This document shows, piece by piece, positions 52,880-62,756 of a DNA stretch of 64,000 bases. This stretch comes from Candidatus Rokuibacteriota bacterium. GTDB taxonomy: Bacteria; Methylomirabilota; Methylomirabilia; Rokubacteriales; CSP1-6. The stretch is from the NCBI GenBank assembly GCA_003220345.1, contig QHSC01000087.1, positions 76,497 through 140,496 of the forward strand, written 5' to 3'. A program made the position numbers and the translations under genes. A model generated the notes under the pieces. It did not search any database, had not been told where the DNA came from, and saw nothing but the letters and a program-made list of their open reading frames with translations. Every line of letters begins with the position of its first letter. Within the stretch, counting starts at the first letter, position 1.

Positions 52880-53793
52880 GCGCGCGACTCCTTGGCGGCG
52901 GGCGGCCAGGGAATCCCCATGGCGTCGAGACGCCGCAACCGGTCCTGGCCGAGCGTCCGATCCCACGACTCCGCAAGCGCTTCCGCCGTCCACTCCTCCG
53001 TCCGGGTCGCCGTCCGCAGGGGGGCGGGGTGCGAGAAGATCGTCACCTCGGTGCCGCGGACGCCGATCACCTGGCCGGTGATGTGCGCGGCGCGGTCGCT
53101 CGCCAGGAACGTCACCACGGGCGCGATGGCTTCCGGCGGGGTGGCGGTGGCCATCCCCCGGCGCTCGCTCGGCAGCCGCTGGGTCATCCGCGTGTCCGCG
53201 GTGGGCGAGATCGCGTTGCACCGCACGCCGTACTTCGCCATGGCGAGCGCGGTGGAGCGCATGAGCCCCACGATGCCTTCCTTGGCCGCGGAGTAGTTCG
53301 GCTGCCCGGGACTGCCCTCGAGGCCGGCCGTCGACGTGAAGGTCACGATGCTGCCCGCCTTCTTCTCGCGCATGTGCGCGGTGGCCGGCCGCATCACGGT
53401 GAAGTGACCCTTGAGGTGCACGGCGACCACGGCGTCCCACTCCTCCTCCGTCATGTTGAAGATCATGCGCTCGCGCAGGATGCCCGCGCAGCACACGACG
53501 ATGTCCAGGCCCCCGAGCTCACGCAGGGCCATCTCCACGACCCCCCGACCTCCCGCCATGGTCGCCACGCTCTCGGGGCTGGCGAGGGCCTTGCCACCCT
53601 TCGAGATGATCTCGCTCACCACCTGATTCGCGGGCTCGCTCGAGGGCTGGCTGCCGTCGACGCTCACGCCGTAGTCGTTGACCACGACGCGGGCGCCCGC
53701 CGCGGCCAGGCCCAGCGAGACCGCGCGGCCTATCCCCGTGCCGCCACCCGTGACCACTGCCACCTTGCCGTCCAGTAGACCCATCGTTCTCAC
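52876..53793 (-). CDS. Short-chain dehydrogenase, multifunctional-enzyme (hydroxyacyl-CoA dehydrogenase) type
   Basis: A 305-residue SDR with VVTGGGTGIGRAVSLGL, the insertion VVNDYGVSVDGSQPSSEPANQ (residue stretch split here as VVNDYG and SQPSSEPANQ) found in peroxisomal-MFE-like SDRs, CCAGILRERMIF, catalytic STAGLEGS and YSAAKEG. It ends with a conserved C-terminal extension. Coupled to the enoyl-CoA hydratase, suggesting beta-oxidation-type steps on an acyl-CoA. A second ATG at 53784 is an equally good start. Confidence 0.9.
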   Translation of the reverse strand: MRTMGLLDGKVAVVTGGGTGIGRAVSLGLAAAGARVVVNDYGVSVDGSQPSSEPANQVVSEIISKGGKALASPESVATMAGGRGVVEMALRELGGLDIVVCCAGILRERMIFNMTEEEWDAVVAVHLKGHFTVMRPATAHMREKKAGSIVTFTSTAGLEGSPGQPNYSAAKEGIVGLMRSTALAMAKYGVRCNAISPTADTRMTQRLPSERRGMATATPPEAIAPVVTFLASDRAAHITGQVIGVRGTEVTIFSHPAPLRTATRTEEWTAEALAESWDRTLGQDRLRRLDAMGIPWPPAAKESRA

Positions 53794-53963
53794 CTCCGGC
53801 CGTCCATACTACTTCGAGAGCGCCGTCTCTGCTCGCTCCGCCGGACGAGTCCTCGGCGCGCCCATGGTTGACCCCACCCATCCCGTCCGGTAGGGTGTCT
53901 GCCAGTCCACGTGTCCCCGAGACATTCGATCGAGCCTTCCACGACACCGGAGTCGTCGCTCTC

Positions 53964-54830
53964 GTGACCTGGTTCCCGCTCTCGCTGGGCGCGGCCCTGA
54001 CCCAGGCCGCCCAGTTCGCCGTCATCAAGGGGCGTGGACGGGTGATCCCGGCGCTCGTCATCGTGGCCTGGGGTCAGTTGCTGTCGGCCCTCGCCTGGCT
54101 GGCCTTCTTCCTCTTCACCGGCGCTCGCTTCGCGGCCCCGCTCTGGGTCTGGCCCGCCATCATCGCCTCGTCGTTCCTGGCCATCAGCATGAACGCCCTC
54201 CTGGCCCGCGCCAGCGCGCGCGGCGACATCTCGATCGTGGGGCCCATGCTCGCCCTGAGTCCGGTGTTCACCCTGCTGCCGGATGCCCTGCTCAGCGGCA
54301 CGCTGCCGAGCGCGCTCGGGTGGCTCGGGCTCGGGCTCACGCTGATCGGGACGGTGAGCCTCTCCGGGGGCTCGAGCTGGCCGGAACGGCTCCGCACCCT
54401 TCTCGCGCGTCGGGACGCGCTCGACGCCCTCGGGGCGGCCGTCCTCCTCGGCATGCTCGGCGCCGTGGACCGCTGGGCGGCCACGGGCATCGGACCGCCC
54501 AGCTATCTCCTGTGCTCGCACGGCGCCTCGGGAATCTTGAGCACGTTGCTCGCCATCGCCACCGTCCCGCGGGATCTCGCCCGGAGCGCCGCCCCGGGCA
54601 ACCTGATCACGCTCCTCGCCTACGGTCTCCTGGGCGTGACGGGAACCGGCATGCAGACGACCGCCCTGACGATGGCGCCCGCATCGTACGTCAACGCCAT
54701 CCGCCGACTCTCCGCAGTCCTGTCGGTGGTGCTGGGGCGCGCCCTCTTCGGCGAGCCCGATCTGCGGCGACGCCTCGTTTCCGCGCTCCTCGCCTCGGCG
54801 GGCGCGGCCTGTCTCCTTCTCGCGCGCTGA
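53964..54830 (+). CDS. EamA/DMT-superfamily permease
   Basis: A 288-residue protein with ten predicted helices in two EamA-like halves (about residues 5-135 and 150-285), the usual layout of drug/metabolite exporters. The GTG at 53964 is taken as start because the first helix begins there and GGAG lies upstream; a TTG at 53868 would add 32 hydrophilic residues. Divergent from the SDR/hydratase pair and convergent with the ABC genes. Substrate unknown. Confidence 0.82.
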   Translation: MTWFPLSLGAALTQAAQFAVIKGRGRVIPALVIVAWGQLLSALAWLAFFLFTGARFAAPLWVWPAIIASSFLAISMNALLARASARGDISIVGPMLALSPVFTLLPDALLSGTLPSALGWLGLGLTLIGTVSLSGGSSWPERLRTLLARRDALDALGAAVLLGMLGAVDRWAATGIGPPSYLLCSHGASGILSTLLAIATVPRDLARSAAPGNLITLLAYGLLGVTGTGMQTTALTMAPASYVNAIRRLSAVLSVVLGRALFGEPDLRRRLVSALLASAGAACLLLAR

Positions 54831-54840
54831 TCGCCCCGGG

Positions 54841-55872
54841 TCAGGTCGTCGCGACGGGCGCGCCTCCGTAGAGATGGCAGGCGACCAGGCGGCCGCTCTC
54901 CTGACGGAGGGCCGGCTCTTCGGTGGCGCAGTGGGGCATGGCGAACGGACACCTCGGGTGGAAGCGGCAGCCGCCGGGCGGATCGAGAGGGCTCGGCACC
55001 TCGCCGGAGAGAACGATCTCGTCACGCCGCTCGTCCAGATGCACGGGAAGCGCCGCGGAGAAGAGCGCCTGCGTGTAGGGATGCTTCGGGGCCACAGCCA
55101 CCGATTCCGCGTCTCCCCACTCGACGATCTTGCCCAGGTACATGACGGCGATCTGGTGGCTCATGTGGGCGACCGCGGCCAGATCGTGGGCGATGAACAG
55201 ATAGGCGACACCGAGCCGCCGCTGGAGATCGCTCAGCAGGTTGAGGATCTGGGCGCGGATCGACACATCGAGGGCAGACACTGGCTCGTCGAGGACGATC
55301 ATCCTCGGAGAGAGGGCGAGAGCACGCGCGATGGCGATGCGCTGGCGCTGCCCGCCGGAGAACTCGTGAGGAAAGAGGCCGGCCGAGCGCTCGGGCAGCC
55401 CGACCATGTCGAGCAGCTCGAGCACGCGACGCCGGCGGGCGGCCCCGTCGAGCGGCTCGTTGATCACGAGCGGCTCGGCGACGATGGCGCCGACGCGCAT
55501 GCGCGGGTCGAGGGAAGCGTAAGGATCCTGGAAGACCGCCTGCACCGCGCGCCGGTAGCGTCGGAGCCCGGGCCGCCCGAGGGCGAGAACGTCTTCTCCC
55601 TGGAAGCGGATGCTGCCGCTCGTCGGCTGTGCCAAGGCCAGGATCAGCTTCGAGGTCGTGGTCTTGCCGCAACCGGACTCGCCCACGAGGCCCAGGGTCG
55701 TCCCCGCGCGGATCCGGAACGACACGCCATCGACGGCACGCACGAGCCCCGCCGACCACCCGAGGACCCCCCGGCGCACGGGAAAGTGCTTGGTCAGGTT
55801 GGAGACCTCGAGCAGGCCGCCGTTGTCCGTGGGAGGGCTCGGGATCTTCTCGGGAAGCTCAGGACGGGTCAC
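54841..55872 (-). CDS. oppF: Oligopeptide-type ABC transporter ATPase, OppF/DppF family
   Basis: A 343-residue ATPase with Walker A GLVGESGCGKTTTSKL, signature FSGGQRQRIAIARAL, Walker B MIVLDEPVSALD and a C-terminal oligopeptide/dipeptide region with four cysteines (RFHPRCPFAMPHCATEE) that may bind an iron-sulfur cluster. It pairs with OppD. Ten bases separate their reading frames. Last gene of the big minus-strand transporter run. Confidence 0.95.
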   Translation of the reverse strand: MTRPELPEKIPSPPTDNGGLLEVSNLTKHFPVRRGVLGWSAGLVRAVDGVSFRIRAGTTLGLVGESGCGKTTTSKLILALAQPTSGSIRFQGEDVLALGRPGLRRYRRAVQAVFQDPYASLDPRMRVGAIVAEPLVINEPLDGAARRRRVLELLDMVGLPERSAGLFPHEFSGGQRQRIAIARALALSPRMIVLDEPVSALDVSIRAQILNLLSDLQRRLGVAYLFIAHDLAAVAHMSHQIAVMYLGKIVEWGDAESVAVAPKHPYTQALFSAALPVHLDERRDEIVLSGEVPSPLDPPGGCRFHPRCPFAMPHCATEEPALRQESGRLVACHLYGGAPVATT

Positions 55873-55881
55873 GGACGACGA

Positions 55882-56871
55882 TCACGCCGGCGCCTGCAGC
55901 CAGCAGCGGCTGGTGTGCCCGGGCGCCACCTCCAGCTCGGGGGGCGCCTCGGCGCAGCGATCCATGACCCTGGGACAGCGGGCGGCGAAGGCACAGCCGG
56001 CGGGGAGCCGGGCGAGGTCGGGCGGCTGGCCCTCGATGGCGGTGAGGCGGTCGAGCTTGGCGCCGAGGCGCGGGACGGATTCGAGGAGCGCCTGGGTGTA
56101 GGGGTGGCGGGGCGAGGTGAAGATCTCGCGCACGGGCCCCATCTCCACGACCCTTCCTGCGTACATCACGGCCACGCGCTCGCACATCTTGGCCACGATG
56201 CCGAGATTGTGGGTGACGAAGATCATGGCGAAATGGTGCCGCTCCTGGAGCTCCTTGAGGAGTCCGAGATATTGCGCCTGGATGGTCAGATCCAGACTCG
56301 TGGTCGGCTCGTCGGCGATGAGGAGACGCGGAGGCGCCGCAATGGCCATGGCTCCCACCACCCGCTGTCGCATGCCCCCCGAGAGCTGATGCGGGAAGGC
56401 CCGCAGACGCGCCTCCGGCGACGGGATGCGCACCGAGGCCAGAAGCTCGGCCGCCCGCCGCCTCAGGGCCCCGCCGCGGAGTCCGTGATAAGCGGCCACC
56501 GGCTCCCGCATCTGCATGCCGATGGAAAACACCGGGTTGAGCGAGCTCATGGGGTCCTGCAGGATCATGGCCACCTTGCGCCCGCGGATGCGCTGCATCT
56601 CCCGCTCGCTCTTGGTCAGGAGATCGTCGCCCTCGAGCCGCACCGTGCCCTCGAGCACGCCGGAGACGGAGCGCGGTGTGAGCCGGACGATGCTGAGACA
56701 CGTCATGCTCTTGCCCGATCCGGACTCGCCGACCAGCCCCAGCGTCTCGCCCTCGCGCACGGCGAAGGAGACGCCGTCCACGGCCTTGACGGTGCCCCAG
56801 CGGGTGACCAGGTGCGTGCGCAGGTCGCGCACCTCGATGACGGGCGGCCGCGCGGAGGCCGGGCTCGTCAT
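55882..56871 (-). CDS. oppD: Oligopeptide-type ABC transporter ATPase, OppD/DppD family
   Basis: A 329-residue ATPase: Walker A GLVGESGSGKSMTCLS, signature LSGGMRQRVVGAMAI, Walker B LLIADEPTTSLDL, and C-terminal cysteines CAFAARCPRVMDRC. Start ATG at 56871 overlaps the dppC stop by 4 bases. With OppF it should power the adjacent permeases; no other ATPase pair is visible for the second permease set at 62757-64000. Confidence 0.95.
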   Translation of the reverse strand: MTSPASARPPVIEVRDLRTHLVTRWGTVKAVDGVSFAVREGETLGLVGESGSGKSMTCLSIVRLTPRSVSGVLEGTVRLEGDDLLTKSEREMQRIRGRKVAMILQDPMSSLNPVFSIGMQMREPVAAYHGLRGGALRRRAAELLASVRIPSPEARLRAFPHQLSGGMRQRVVGAMAIAAPPRLLIADEPTTSLDLTIQAQYLGLLKELQERHHFAMIFVTHNLGIVAKMCERVAVMYAGRVVEMGPVREIFTSPRHPYTQALLESVPRLGAKLDRLTAIEGQPPDLARLPAGCAFAARCPRVMDRCAEAPPELEVAPGHTSRCWLQAPA

Positions 56872-57665
56872 AGCTGGCGGAGCTTCGGATCGAGAGTGTC
56901 CCGCAGCCAGTCGCCGAGCAGGTTGAAGGCGAGGACGACGAGGAGGATGGCCAGGCCGGGGAAGAACGACACCCACCACGCGCTCGTCACGAACTCGCGC
57001 CCTTCCGCGATCATGGAGCCCCAGGCCGGCGTGGGCGGCGGGATGCCCGCTCCGAGAAAGGAGAGCGAGGCCTCCACGATGATGACGTAGCCGATCTGGA
57101 GCGTCACCAGCACCACCAGGGTATTGAGCGTGTTGGGCAGGAGGTGCCGGCTGATCACGCGCCACGCGCCTGCCCCCGCGATGCGCGCCTGGGCGATGAA
57201 GTCGAGCTCCATCAGGGTGAGCACCTGCCCGCGGATCACGCGCGCGTATCGCGCCCACAGGATGACGGCGATGGCGACCACGACGTTGGCGAAGCTCGGC
57301 CCCACCGTCACGGCCAGGATGAGGGCGAGCAGGATCACCGGAAAGGACATGGTGGCGTCCGTCAGACGCATGAGCACCGCGTCCACGCGCCCGCCGTAGT
57401 AGCCGGCTACCAGCCCCACCGCGGCTCCGAAGGCGCTGGCCAGGAGCACCGTGACCACGCCCGCCGTCAGCGAGACGCGCGAGCCATAGAAGATGCGCGA
57501 GAGCATGTCGCGCCCGAGGATGAGGGGCGCCAGGACGGCGACGAGAACGAACATTGTGATGATGCCGAGGGGAATGACGGGCAGCCGCCGGTCGCGGAGC
57601 CTCCCCCACGCCCGCGGCTCCGCCACGGGCAAGGCGGTGGCGCCCTCCATCGGATCAACGCGCAT
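56868..57665 (-). CDS. Peptide-type ABC transporter permease, DppC family, shortened periplasmic loop
   Basis: A 265-residue permease in one open frame. The EAA loop (AQARIAGAGAWRVISRHLL) and SFLGAGIPPPTPAWG are normal. After the first helix the sequence goes directly from VLAPLI to LGRDMLSRIFYGS. In the other two DppC proteins of this window about 25-30 residues, ending in LGxDxxGRD, lie here. The loss is in frame. Whether the protein works is unknown; an assembly error is possible because other nearby genes show similar gaps. Confidence 0.88.
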   Translation of the reverse strand: MRVDPMEGATALPVAEPRAWGRLRDRRLPVIPLGIITMFVLVAVLAPLILGRDMLSRIFYGSRVSLTAGVVTVLLASAFGAAVGLVAGYYGGRVDAVLMRLTDATMSFPVILLALILAVTVGPSFANVVVAIAVILWARYARVIRGQVLTLMELDFIAQARIAGAGAWRVISRHLLPNTLNTLVVLVTLQIGYVIIVEASLSFLGAGIPPPTPAWGSMIAEGREFVTSAWWVSFFPGLAILLVVLAFNLLGDWLRDTLDPKLRQL

Positions 57666-58575
57666 GGCGTATCCGCGGGTCGATCACCGCGTAGAGCAGA
57701 TCGACCCCGAGGTTGACCACGGCCACGATGGCCGCCGTGGTCAGCACCACCGCCTGGATGACGGGAAAATCGCGCGACGAGATGCCCTCGTAGGCGAGCC
57801 GCCCCAGCCCCGGCCAGGCGAAGACCGTCTCCACCACGATGGCGGTGGTGACGAGGATGGCGAAGTAGATGCCCGCGAACGTCACCACGGGGATGAGGGC
57901 GTTCTTGAGCGCGTGGAGCCACACGACCCGGCGCTCGACCACGCCCTTGACGCGGGCCAGCTTGACGTACTCCGAATCGAGCACCTCGAGCATCCCGGAG
58001 CGGAGGAGCCGCATCATTCCCGCCACCACGAACCAGCCCAGCGTGAAGCCGGGAAGGATATAGCTCGCGAAGCCCGAGATGCCCCCCGCGGGAAGCCACT
58101 GCAGCCGCCCGGCCACGAACTCCACCAGCACGATGGCCACCCAGAAGGTCGGCAGCGACTGACCCAGCACCGCGATCACCTGGGCCGCGCGGTCGATCCA
58201 CGTCCCCTTCTTGACGGCGGCCAGCACGCCCAGGGGAAAGGCGAAGGAGAGCGAGACGCACATGGCGAACAGCGCCAGGCGCAGCGAGTTGGGCAGCCGC
58301 TCCCGGATGAGCTCGCTGACCGGCCGTCGCGCCCGCAGCGACGTGCCGAAATCTCCCGTCATCGCCTTGCCCACGAAGGAGAAATACTGCTCTACGTACG
58401 GCCGATCGAGACCGAGATAGCGCCGGGCATAGGCATAGTCCTCCTCGGAGGCGGACATGGGCAGGATCAGGTGCAGAGGGTCGCCGGTGGCCCTGGCCAG
58501 GATGAAGACAACAACCGAGAGGATGGCCAGGGCCACCAGCGACTGGAGAACCCGTGACAGGACGAAGCGGATCAC
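57655..58575 (-). CDS. Peptide-type ABC transporter permease, DppB family
   Basis: A 306-residue six-helix permease with the DppB N terminus (RFVLSRVLQSLVALAILS), the GDFGTSLRARRPV periplasmic motif and the EAA loop KLARVKGVVERRVVWLHAL. Its 3' end overlaps the dppC start by 11 bases. It follows the binding-protein gene at 58597-60174 by 21 bases. Confidence 0.94.
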   Translation of the reverse strand: MIRFVLSRVLQSLVALAILSVVVFILARATGDPLHLILPMSASEEDYAYARRYLGLDRPYVEQYFSFVGKAMTGDFGTSLRARRPVSELIRERLPNSLRLALFAMCVSLSFAFPLGVLAAVKKGTWIDRAAQVIAVLGQSLPTFWVAIVLVEFVAGRLQWLPAGGISGFASYILPGFTLGWFVVAGMMRLLRSGMLEVLDSEYVKLARVKGVVERRVVWLHALKNALIPVVTFAGIYFAILVTTAIVVETVFAWPGLGRLAYEGISSRDFPVIQAVVLTTAAIVAVVNLGVDLLYAVIDPRIRHAR

Positions 58576-58596
58576 TGCGCGCGCGTCACCCCGCCG

Positions 58597-60174
58597 CTAT
58601 TTCCCCGAAGCCAGCTGGTCGAAGAAGAGGTCGTACATGACCGAGCCCGGGTTCCACTTGCCCAGCGTCTTGGAGGTGGCGTAGGGCGAGTGCAGATAGA
58701 CCACCGGCACGCCGTAGTGCTCGCTCCGGAGGCGCGTGAAGATGTTCCGCATCAAGGCATTGATCTTTTCCCGGTCGGTCTGGCGCATCACCTGCGCGAT
58801 CATGCCGTCGATCTCGGGATCGGCCACGGTGTCATTGGCCTTGGAGGGCGTGTAGGCCATCTTCTCGAGGAGGGCGTAGGCGCCGATCCAGTCGCGATTG
58901 GCGATGTTGTAGTAGCCCACGGCGCCGGGCACCTTGCGGTCGACCCAGAGCTTGCGGAACCCTGGATAGTCCAGCGGCACGAGCTTGGTCTTGATGCCGA
59001 TCTTCTGCCAGTAGCCGCTCATCGCCTCCGCGAAGGCCTTGCCCTCGGGGAGGCCGGGAAGCTGGAAGGCGTACAGCTCGAGCGAGAAGCCGCTCGGGAA
59101 GCCGGCGTCGGCCAGGAGCTTCTTCGCCCGCGCCGGATCGTAGGGATACACCATCTCGGGCGAAACCTTGAAGCCGATATCTCGGAACGACCACGAGAGC
59201 CCGAGGGGGATGGACGCGGGTTCGGCCTTGCCCGCGAAGATCGCCTGGGCGATCTCCGCCCGGTCGACGGCGAGGTTCATGGCCTCGCGCACCCGCTTGT
59301 CGGCGGTGGGCTGTCCGTCGCGGGGCAGCACCCAGTACATGCTGAGGATCGCCTCTTCCTTCCGGAAATGGACGGGAAAGCCTTCCTTCTCCAGCTCGGC
59401 TACCCGCTCGCGACTGACGTCGGCCACGTCGACTTCGCCTCGGCGCAGGAGGGCGATGCGCGTGGTCTCCTCGGGCACGAGCCTGAACAGCATGGTCTTG
59501 AACCGGGGCACGCCGATGCGCCAGTGGTTGTCCACGGCGGCGAGCTTGATGTGCGAGCCCGTCACCTGCTCCACGAACTTGTAGGGGCCGCTCCCCACCG
59601 GCTTGCGGGCAAAGGCATCATCCCCGTTGGCCTCGATGTACTTCTTGGGCAGCACCATGCCCTCGGTGGACAGGGTCCGGGAGAGGTACGTCGGGATGAT
59701 GAGAGTCGGCTCCTTGGTGACGATGACCACGCGATCCGGGGCGGGCGTCTCGATGTCCTGAATGAGGGTCCGGAGGGGGCCGGCATAGCCCGTGGTGGAG
59801 CGCTTGCCCATGGCGCGCTGGAGGCTGAACTTGACGTCCTCCGACGTCACCTCGTCGCCGTTGTGAAACTTCACCCCCTTGCGCAGGTGAAACGTCCAGC
59901 GCTTGTGGTCGGCCGAGTTCTCCCAGCGCGTGGCGATCCCGCCGTCTCGAGACGGCTGACCTTCGGGGGTGGTGCCGACGAGATAGTCGAACATCGGCGA
60001 GAGGTAGTACTTGACGATGTGACCGCCCAGGACCGGGTCCAGCACTTCGGTGGAGAAGCTCGACAGGGCGACCGAGAGCTCGGGCTTGGCCTGAGCCCAG
60101 CCCGCCGTGGCGGGACCGAGGGCAAGCGCGACACAGAGCAAAGACATCGTCACGATGCGGAGCGCACTCCTCAT
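58597..60174 (-). CDS. ABC transporter substrate-binding protein, peptide family (SBP_bac_5)
   Basis: A 525-residue binder with a signal peptide (cleavage near GWAQA). Cluster C motifs are present: GVKFHNGDEVTSEDVKFSLQR, GSGPYKFVEQ, YPYDPARAKKLLADAGFP. It is the binding protein of the permease and ATPase set downstream. GAGGAAAC lies before the ATG. The ligand is unknown. Confidence 0.93.
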   Translation of the reverse strand: MRSALRIVTMSLLCVALALGPATAGWAQAKPELSVALSSFSTEVLDPVLGGHIVKYYLSPMFDYLVGTTPEGQPSRDGGIATRWENSADHKRWTFHLRKGVKFHNGDEVTSEDVKFSLQRAMGKRSTTGYAGPLRTLIQDIETPAPDRVVIVTKEPTLIIPTYLSRTLSTEGMVLPKKYIEANGDDAFARKPVGSGPYKFVEQVTGSHIKLAAVDNHWRIGVPRFKTMLFRLVPEETTRIALLRRGEVDVADVSRERVAELEKEGFPVHFRKEEAILSMYWVLPRDGQPTADKRVREAMNLAVDRAEIAQAIFAGKAEPASIPLGLSWSFRDIGFKVSPEMVYPYDPARAKKLLADAGFPSGFSLELYAFQLPGLPEGKAFAEAMSGYWQKIGIKTKLVPLDYPGFRKLWVDRKVPGAVGYYNIANRDWIGAYALLEKMAYTPSKANDTVADPEIDGMIAQVMRQTDREKINALMRNIFTRLRSEHYGVPVVYLHSPYATSKTLGKWNPGSVMYDLFFDQLASGK

Positions 60175-60227
60175 GTTTCCTCCTGTATGGGCCAGTTTCG
60201 CTTTGGGCTCCTCGAGAGAAGCGCGGC

Positions 60228-60974
60228 CTAGGCCGCGGTGTAGCCTCCGTCCACGGGCAGGGCGACGCCGGTGACGAAACCAGCTTCGTCACTCGCCAGG
60301 TACAGAATTGCCGCCGCGATGTCCTCGGGCTGGCCGAAGCGGCCCAGGGGATGGCGCTCCCGCATGGGTTGCAGCCAGGCGGGATCGGCCATGAAAGGCT
60401 TGGTCATGGGCGTCTCGATGACACCCGGGCACACGCAGTTCACGCGGATCTTCGGCGCCCACGTCAGGGCCATCGTCCGGGTCAGGTTGACCACACCGCC
60501 CTTCGATGCCGCGTACGCGGGCGAGAGAGAGCCCCCCACCAGGCCGTAGATGGAGGCGAGATTCGTGATCGAACCGTGCCCACTGGCGGCCAGCGCCTCG
60601 AGGGCCGCCCGCGAGGCGAGGTAGGTGCCGCTGAGATTCACGTCGAGCACGCGTGTCCATTCCTCCGGGGGTGGCGTGGCGTCGCGCCGCGTCCCGCTCA
60701 CGCCCGCGGAGTTCACGAGCGTGGTCAGCCGACCGAAGCGATCGAGCGTCGTCTGGACCATGAGGGCGCAGCCCCGCTCGTCGGTCACGTCCACGCCAAG
60801 CTCGACCGCCTCCCCGCCCGCCTCGGCGATCATCTTGGCGGTGGCCTGGGCTGCCTCCCGCTCCCGATCGGCACACATGACGCGCGCGCCCTCCGCGGCA
60901 AAGCGCCGCGCGGTGGCGCGCCCGATGCCTGAGCCCGCCCCCGTCACGATCGCCACCTTGTCCATCATCCGCAT
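60228..60974 (-). CDS. Short-chain dehydrogenase/reductase inside the transporter cluster
   Basis: A 248-residue classical SDR: VAIVTGAGSGIGRATA, VNSAGVSG, catalytic LASIYG and YAASKGG, and the PVDGGYTAA C terminus typical of 3-oxoacyl-ACP reductase-like proteins. ATG at 60974 has GAGG about 11 bases upstream; ATGs at 60983, 60968 and 60965 are alternatives. Position between two binding-protein genes suggests it acts on an imported compound. Confidence 0.9.
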   Translation of the reverse strand: MRMMDKVAIVTGAGSGIGRATARRFAAEGARVMCADREREAAQATAKMIAEAGGEAVELGVDVTDERGCALMVQTTLDRFGRLTTLVNSAGVSGTRRDATPPPEEWTRVLDVNLSGTYLASRAALEALAASGHGSITNLASIYGLVGGSLSPAYAASKGGVVNLTRTMALTWAPKIRVNCVCPGVIETPMTKPFMADPAWLQPMRERHPLGRFGQPEDIAAAILYLASDEAGFVTGVALPVDGGYTAA

Positions 60975-61006
60975 TGCGACCATTGCCTCGTGCCCGCGTC
61001 CAGCGG

Positions 61007-62737
61007 CTAGCCTCGCTCGATGATGTAGATGTGGCGCATCATATCCACGTAGATATTGCCGTCGATGACGTTCTGCCCCTGCGTGTTCTTCTCGATGCCC
61101 TTGACCCAAGGCTTGGCGGCGGCGAAGCGTACGACCCACGCGACGGGTACGAAGCCCACGTCCATCTGCATGATCTCCTCGGCCTTCTTGTAGTGCTCGA
61201 GCCGCTTCTTCGGATCTCGAGTGTCGCGCCCGGCCTCCAGCTCCTTGTCGAAGGCCTCGTTGGCCCAGGCCTGCCGCTTGCCCGTCGTCTTCTTACCGTA
61301 GAAGGTGTCGAAGTACTCGTTGTGCGGGTCCGGATAGTCCATGAACCACCGGATCCAGACGAACTGCAGATCCTGCTTCCAGAGCCGCTCGCGGAACACG
61401 CGCTGCTCCAGCACTTCGAGATCGGTCTTCATGTTGAGGCTGTCGAGGAGCACGGCCTGCACTGCCTCGGCCAAGGGCTTGGAACCGAGACCTTCCTCGC
61501 GCATCGACAGGGTGATCTTCGGCCAGTTCTTGCCGCCCTCGAACGGAGTTCCCTTGAGCTGCTCGAGGGCTGCCTTCTTGTCGAAGCGCTGGATAGCTTT
61601 GATCTTCGGATCGTCGACCGCTCCGGGGAAGCCCGGCGGGATCATGGACCAGGCCGGGATAGCCAGGCCCTGGCTCACCTTGACCACGTTCTCGCGGTCG
61701 ACGGCGTGAGCCACCGCCCGGCGGACCTTGACGTTGTCAAAGGGGGGCTTGGTCAACTGGGGAAGCAGGTACCAGGTGCCCGGATACGGCTACTGGAAGA
61801 CATCCCTTTGCATACGCGGGTCGCCCTGAAGCTTCCTGAGGTCGCCCGGCTGGAGCCAAGTCAAGTCCAGCTCGTTATTCTCGTAGGGAAGGGCGCCGGC
61901 CTGCACGGGAATGATGGGGACGATGGCTCGGTCAAGATGCACGTCCTTGGCGCCGAAAAAGTGAGGACTCTTCCTGAACACCATCTGCTTGTTGTGCTCC
62001 CACTGCTCCATGACGAACGGGCCATTGGTGACGATGTTCCCGGCCTCTGTCCACTTGTCTCCGTGCTTCTCCACCGCTCCTCGGTGGGCGGGGAGGGCCG
62101 CCAGGTAGGCGGCGAGGACCGGGAAGTAGCCCCGCGGACCTTCGAGGGCAACTTCGAGGGTCCAGTCGTCCTTGGCCTTCACGCCGACCTCATCACGGTT
62201 CGTGACCTGCTTCTTGTTGAAGCCTTCGCCATTCTTGATGTCGTAGAGGAAGGCCGCATAGGGTGCCTTCGTCTCGGGGTCGAGCTGGCGCTTCCACGAC
62301 CACTCGAAGTCGCGAGCGCTCACGGGTGAGTTGTCGGACCAGCGGCTGTCCTTGCGAATGGTGAAGGTCCAGACGGAGCCGTCCTTGTTGCTCTGGACCT
62401 TGGTGGCCAAGTACGGCTCGGCCACGAAGTCGGCGTTGAACACCATGAGCCCCGCGAACAGCCATGGAACACCCGCGCAGTAGAGATCCTTGTTGTAGTC
62501 GTGACTGGACGGATCGTTCTGCCACGTTCCTCCGCCACCGACGCGCAGGACCTGCTCCTTGGCGAGCTTCTCGCCGGGGGCGAGCTTGAAGGGCTTGGCC
62601 GCCTCGGCCTGGGTCGCGAAGCCAAGCCCGCCAAAGGCGGCCATGGCCCCCACCGCCTTGAGAAAGTCGCGCCGGCCGAGGCCCAATACCTGGAGTCGCT
62701 GCTCGAACAAGGCCAGCTGCTCGTCGGGTATGCGCAT
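61007..62737 (-). pseudogene. Oligopeptide-type substrate-binding protein with in-frame amber codon
   Basis: A binding-protein gene of 577 codons interrupted by TAG at 61790-61792 (codon 316). The frame continues on the far side without shift (PYPGTWYLLPQ, DNVKVRRAVAHAVDRENVV) to a normal end. The N terminus is of the signal type RRDFLKAVGAMAAFGGLGFA, a Tat-like pattern. One base change would restore a sense codon, for example tyrosine or glutamine. Recent nonsense mutation, population variant or sequencing error are all possible; there is no sign of amber recoding. Confidence 0.88.
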
Positions 62738-62756
62738 GTCGTGTCTCCTTGCCTCT

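Noticed and set aside
61790-61792. Amber codon as pyrrolysine
   Set aside because: No family precedent at this position and no Pyl machinery in view; nonsense mutation or sequencing error is simpler.
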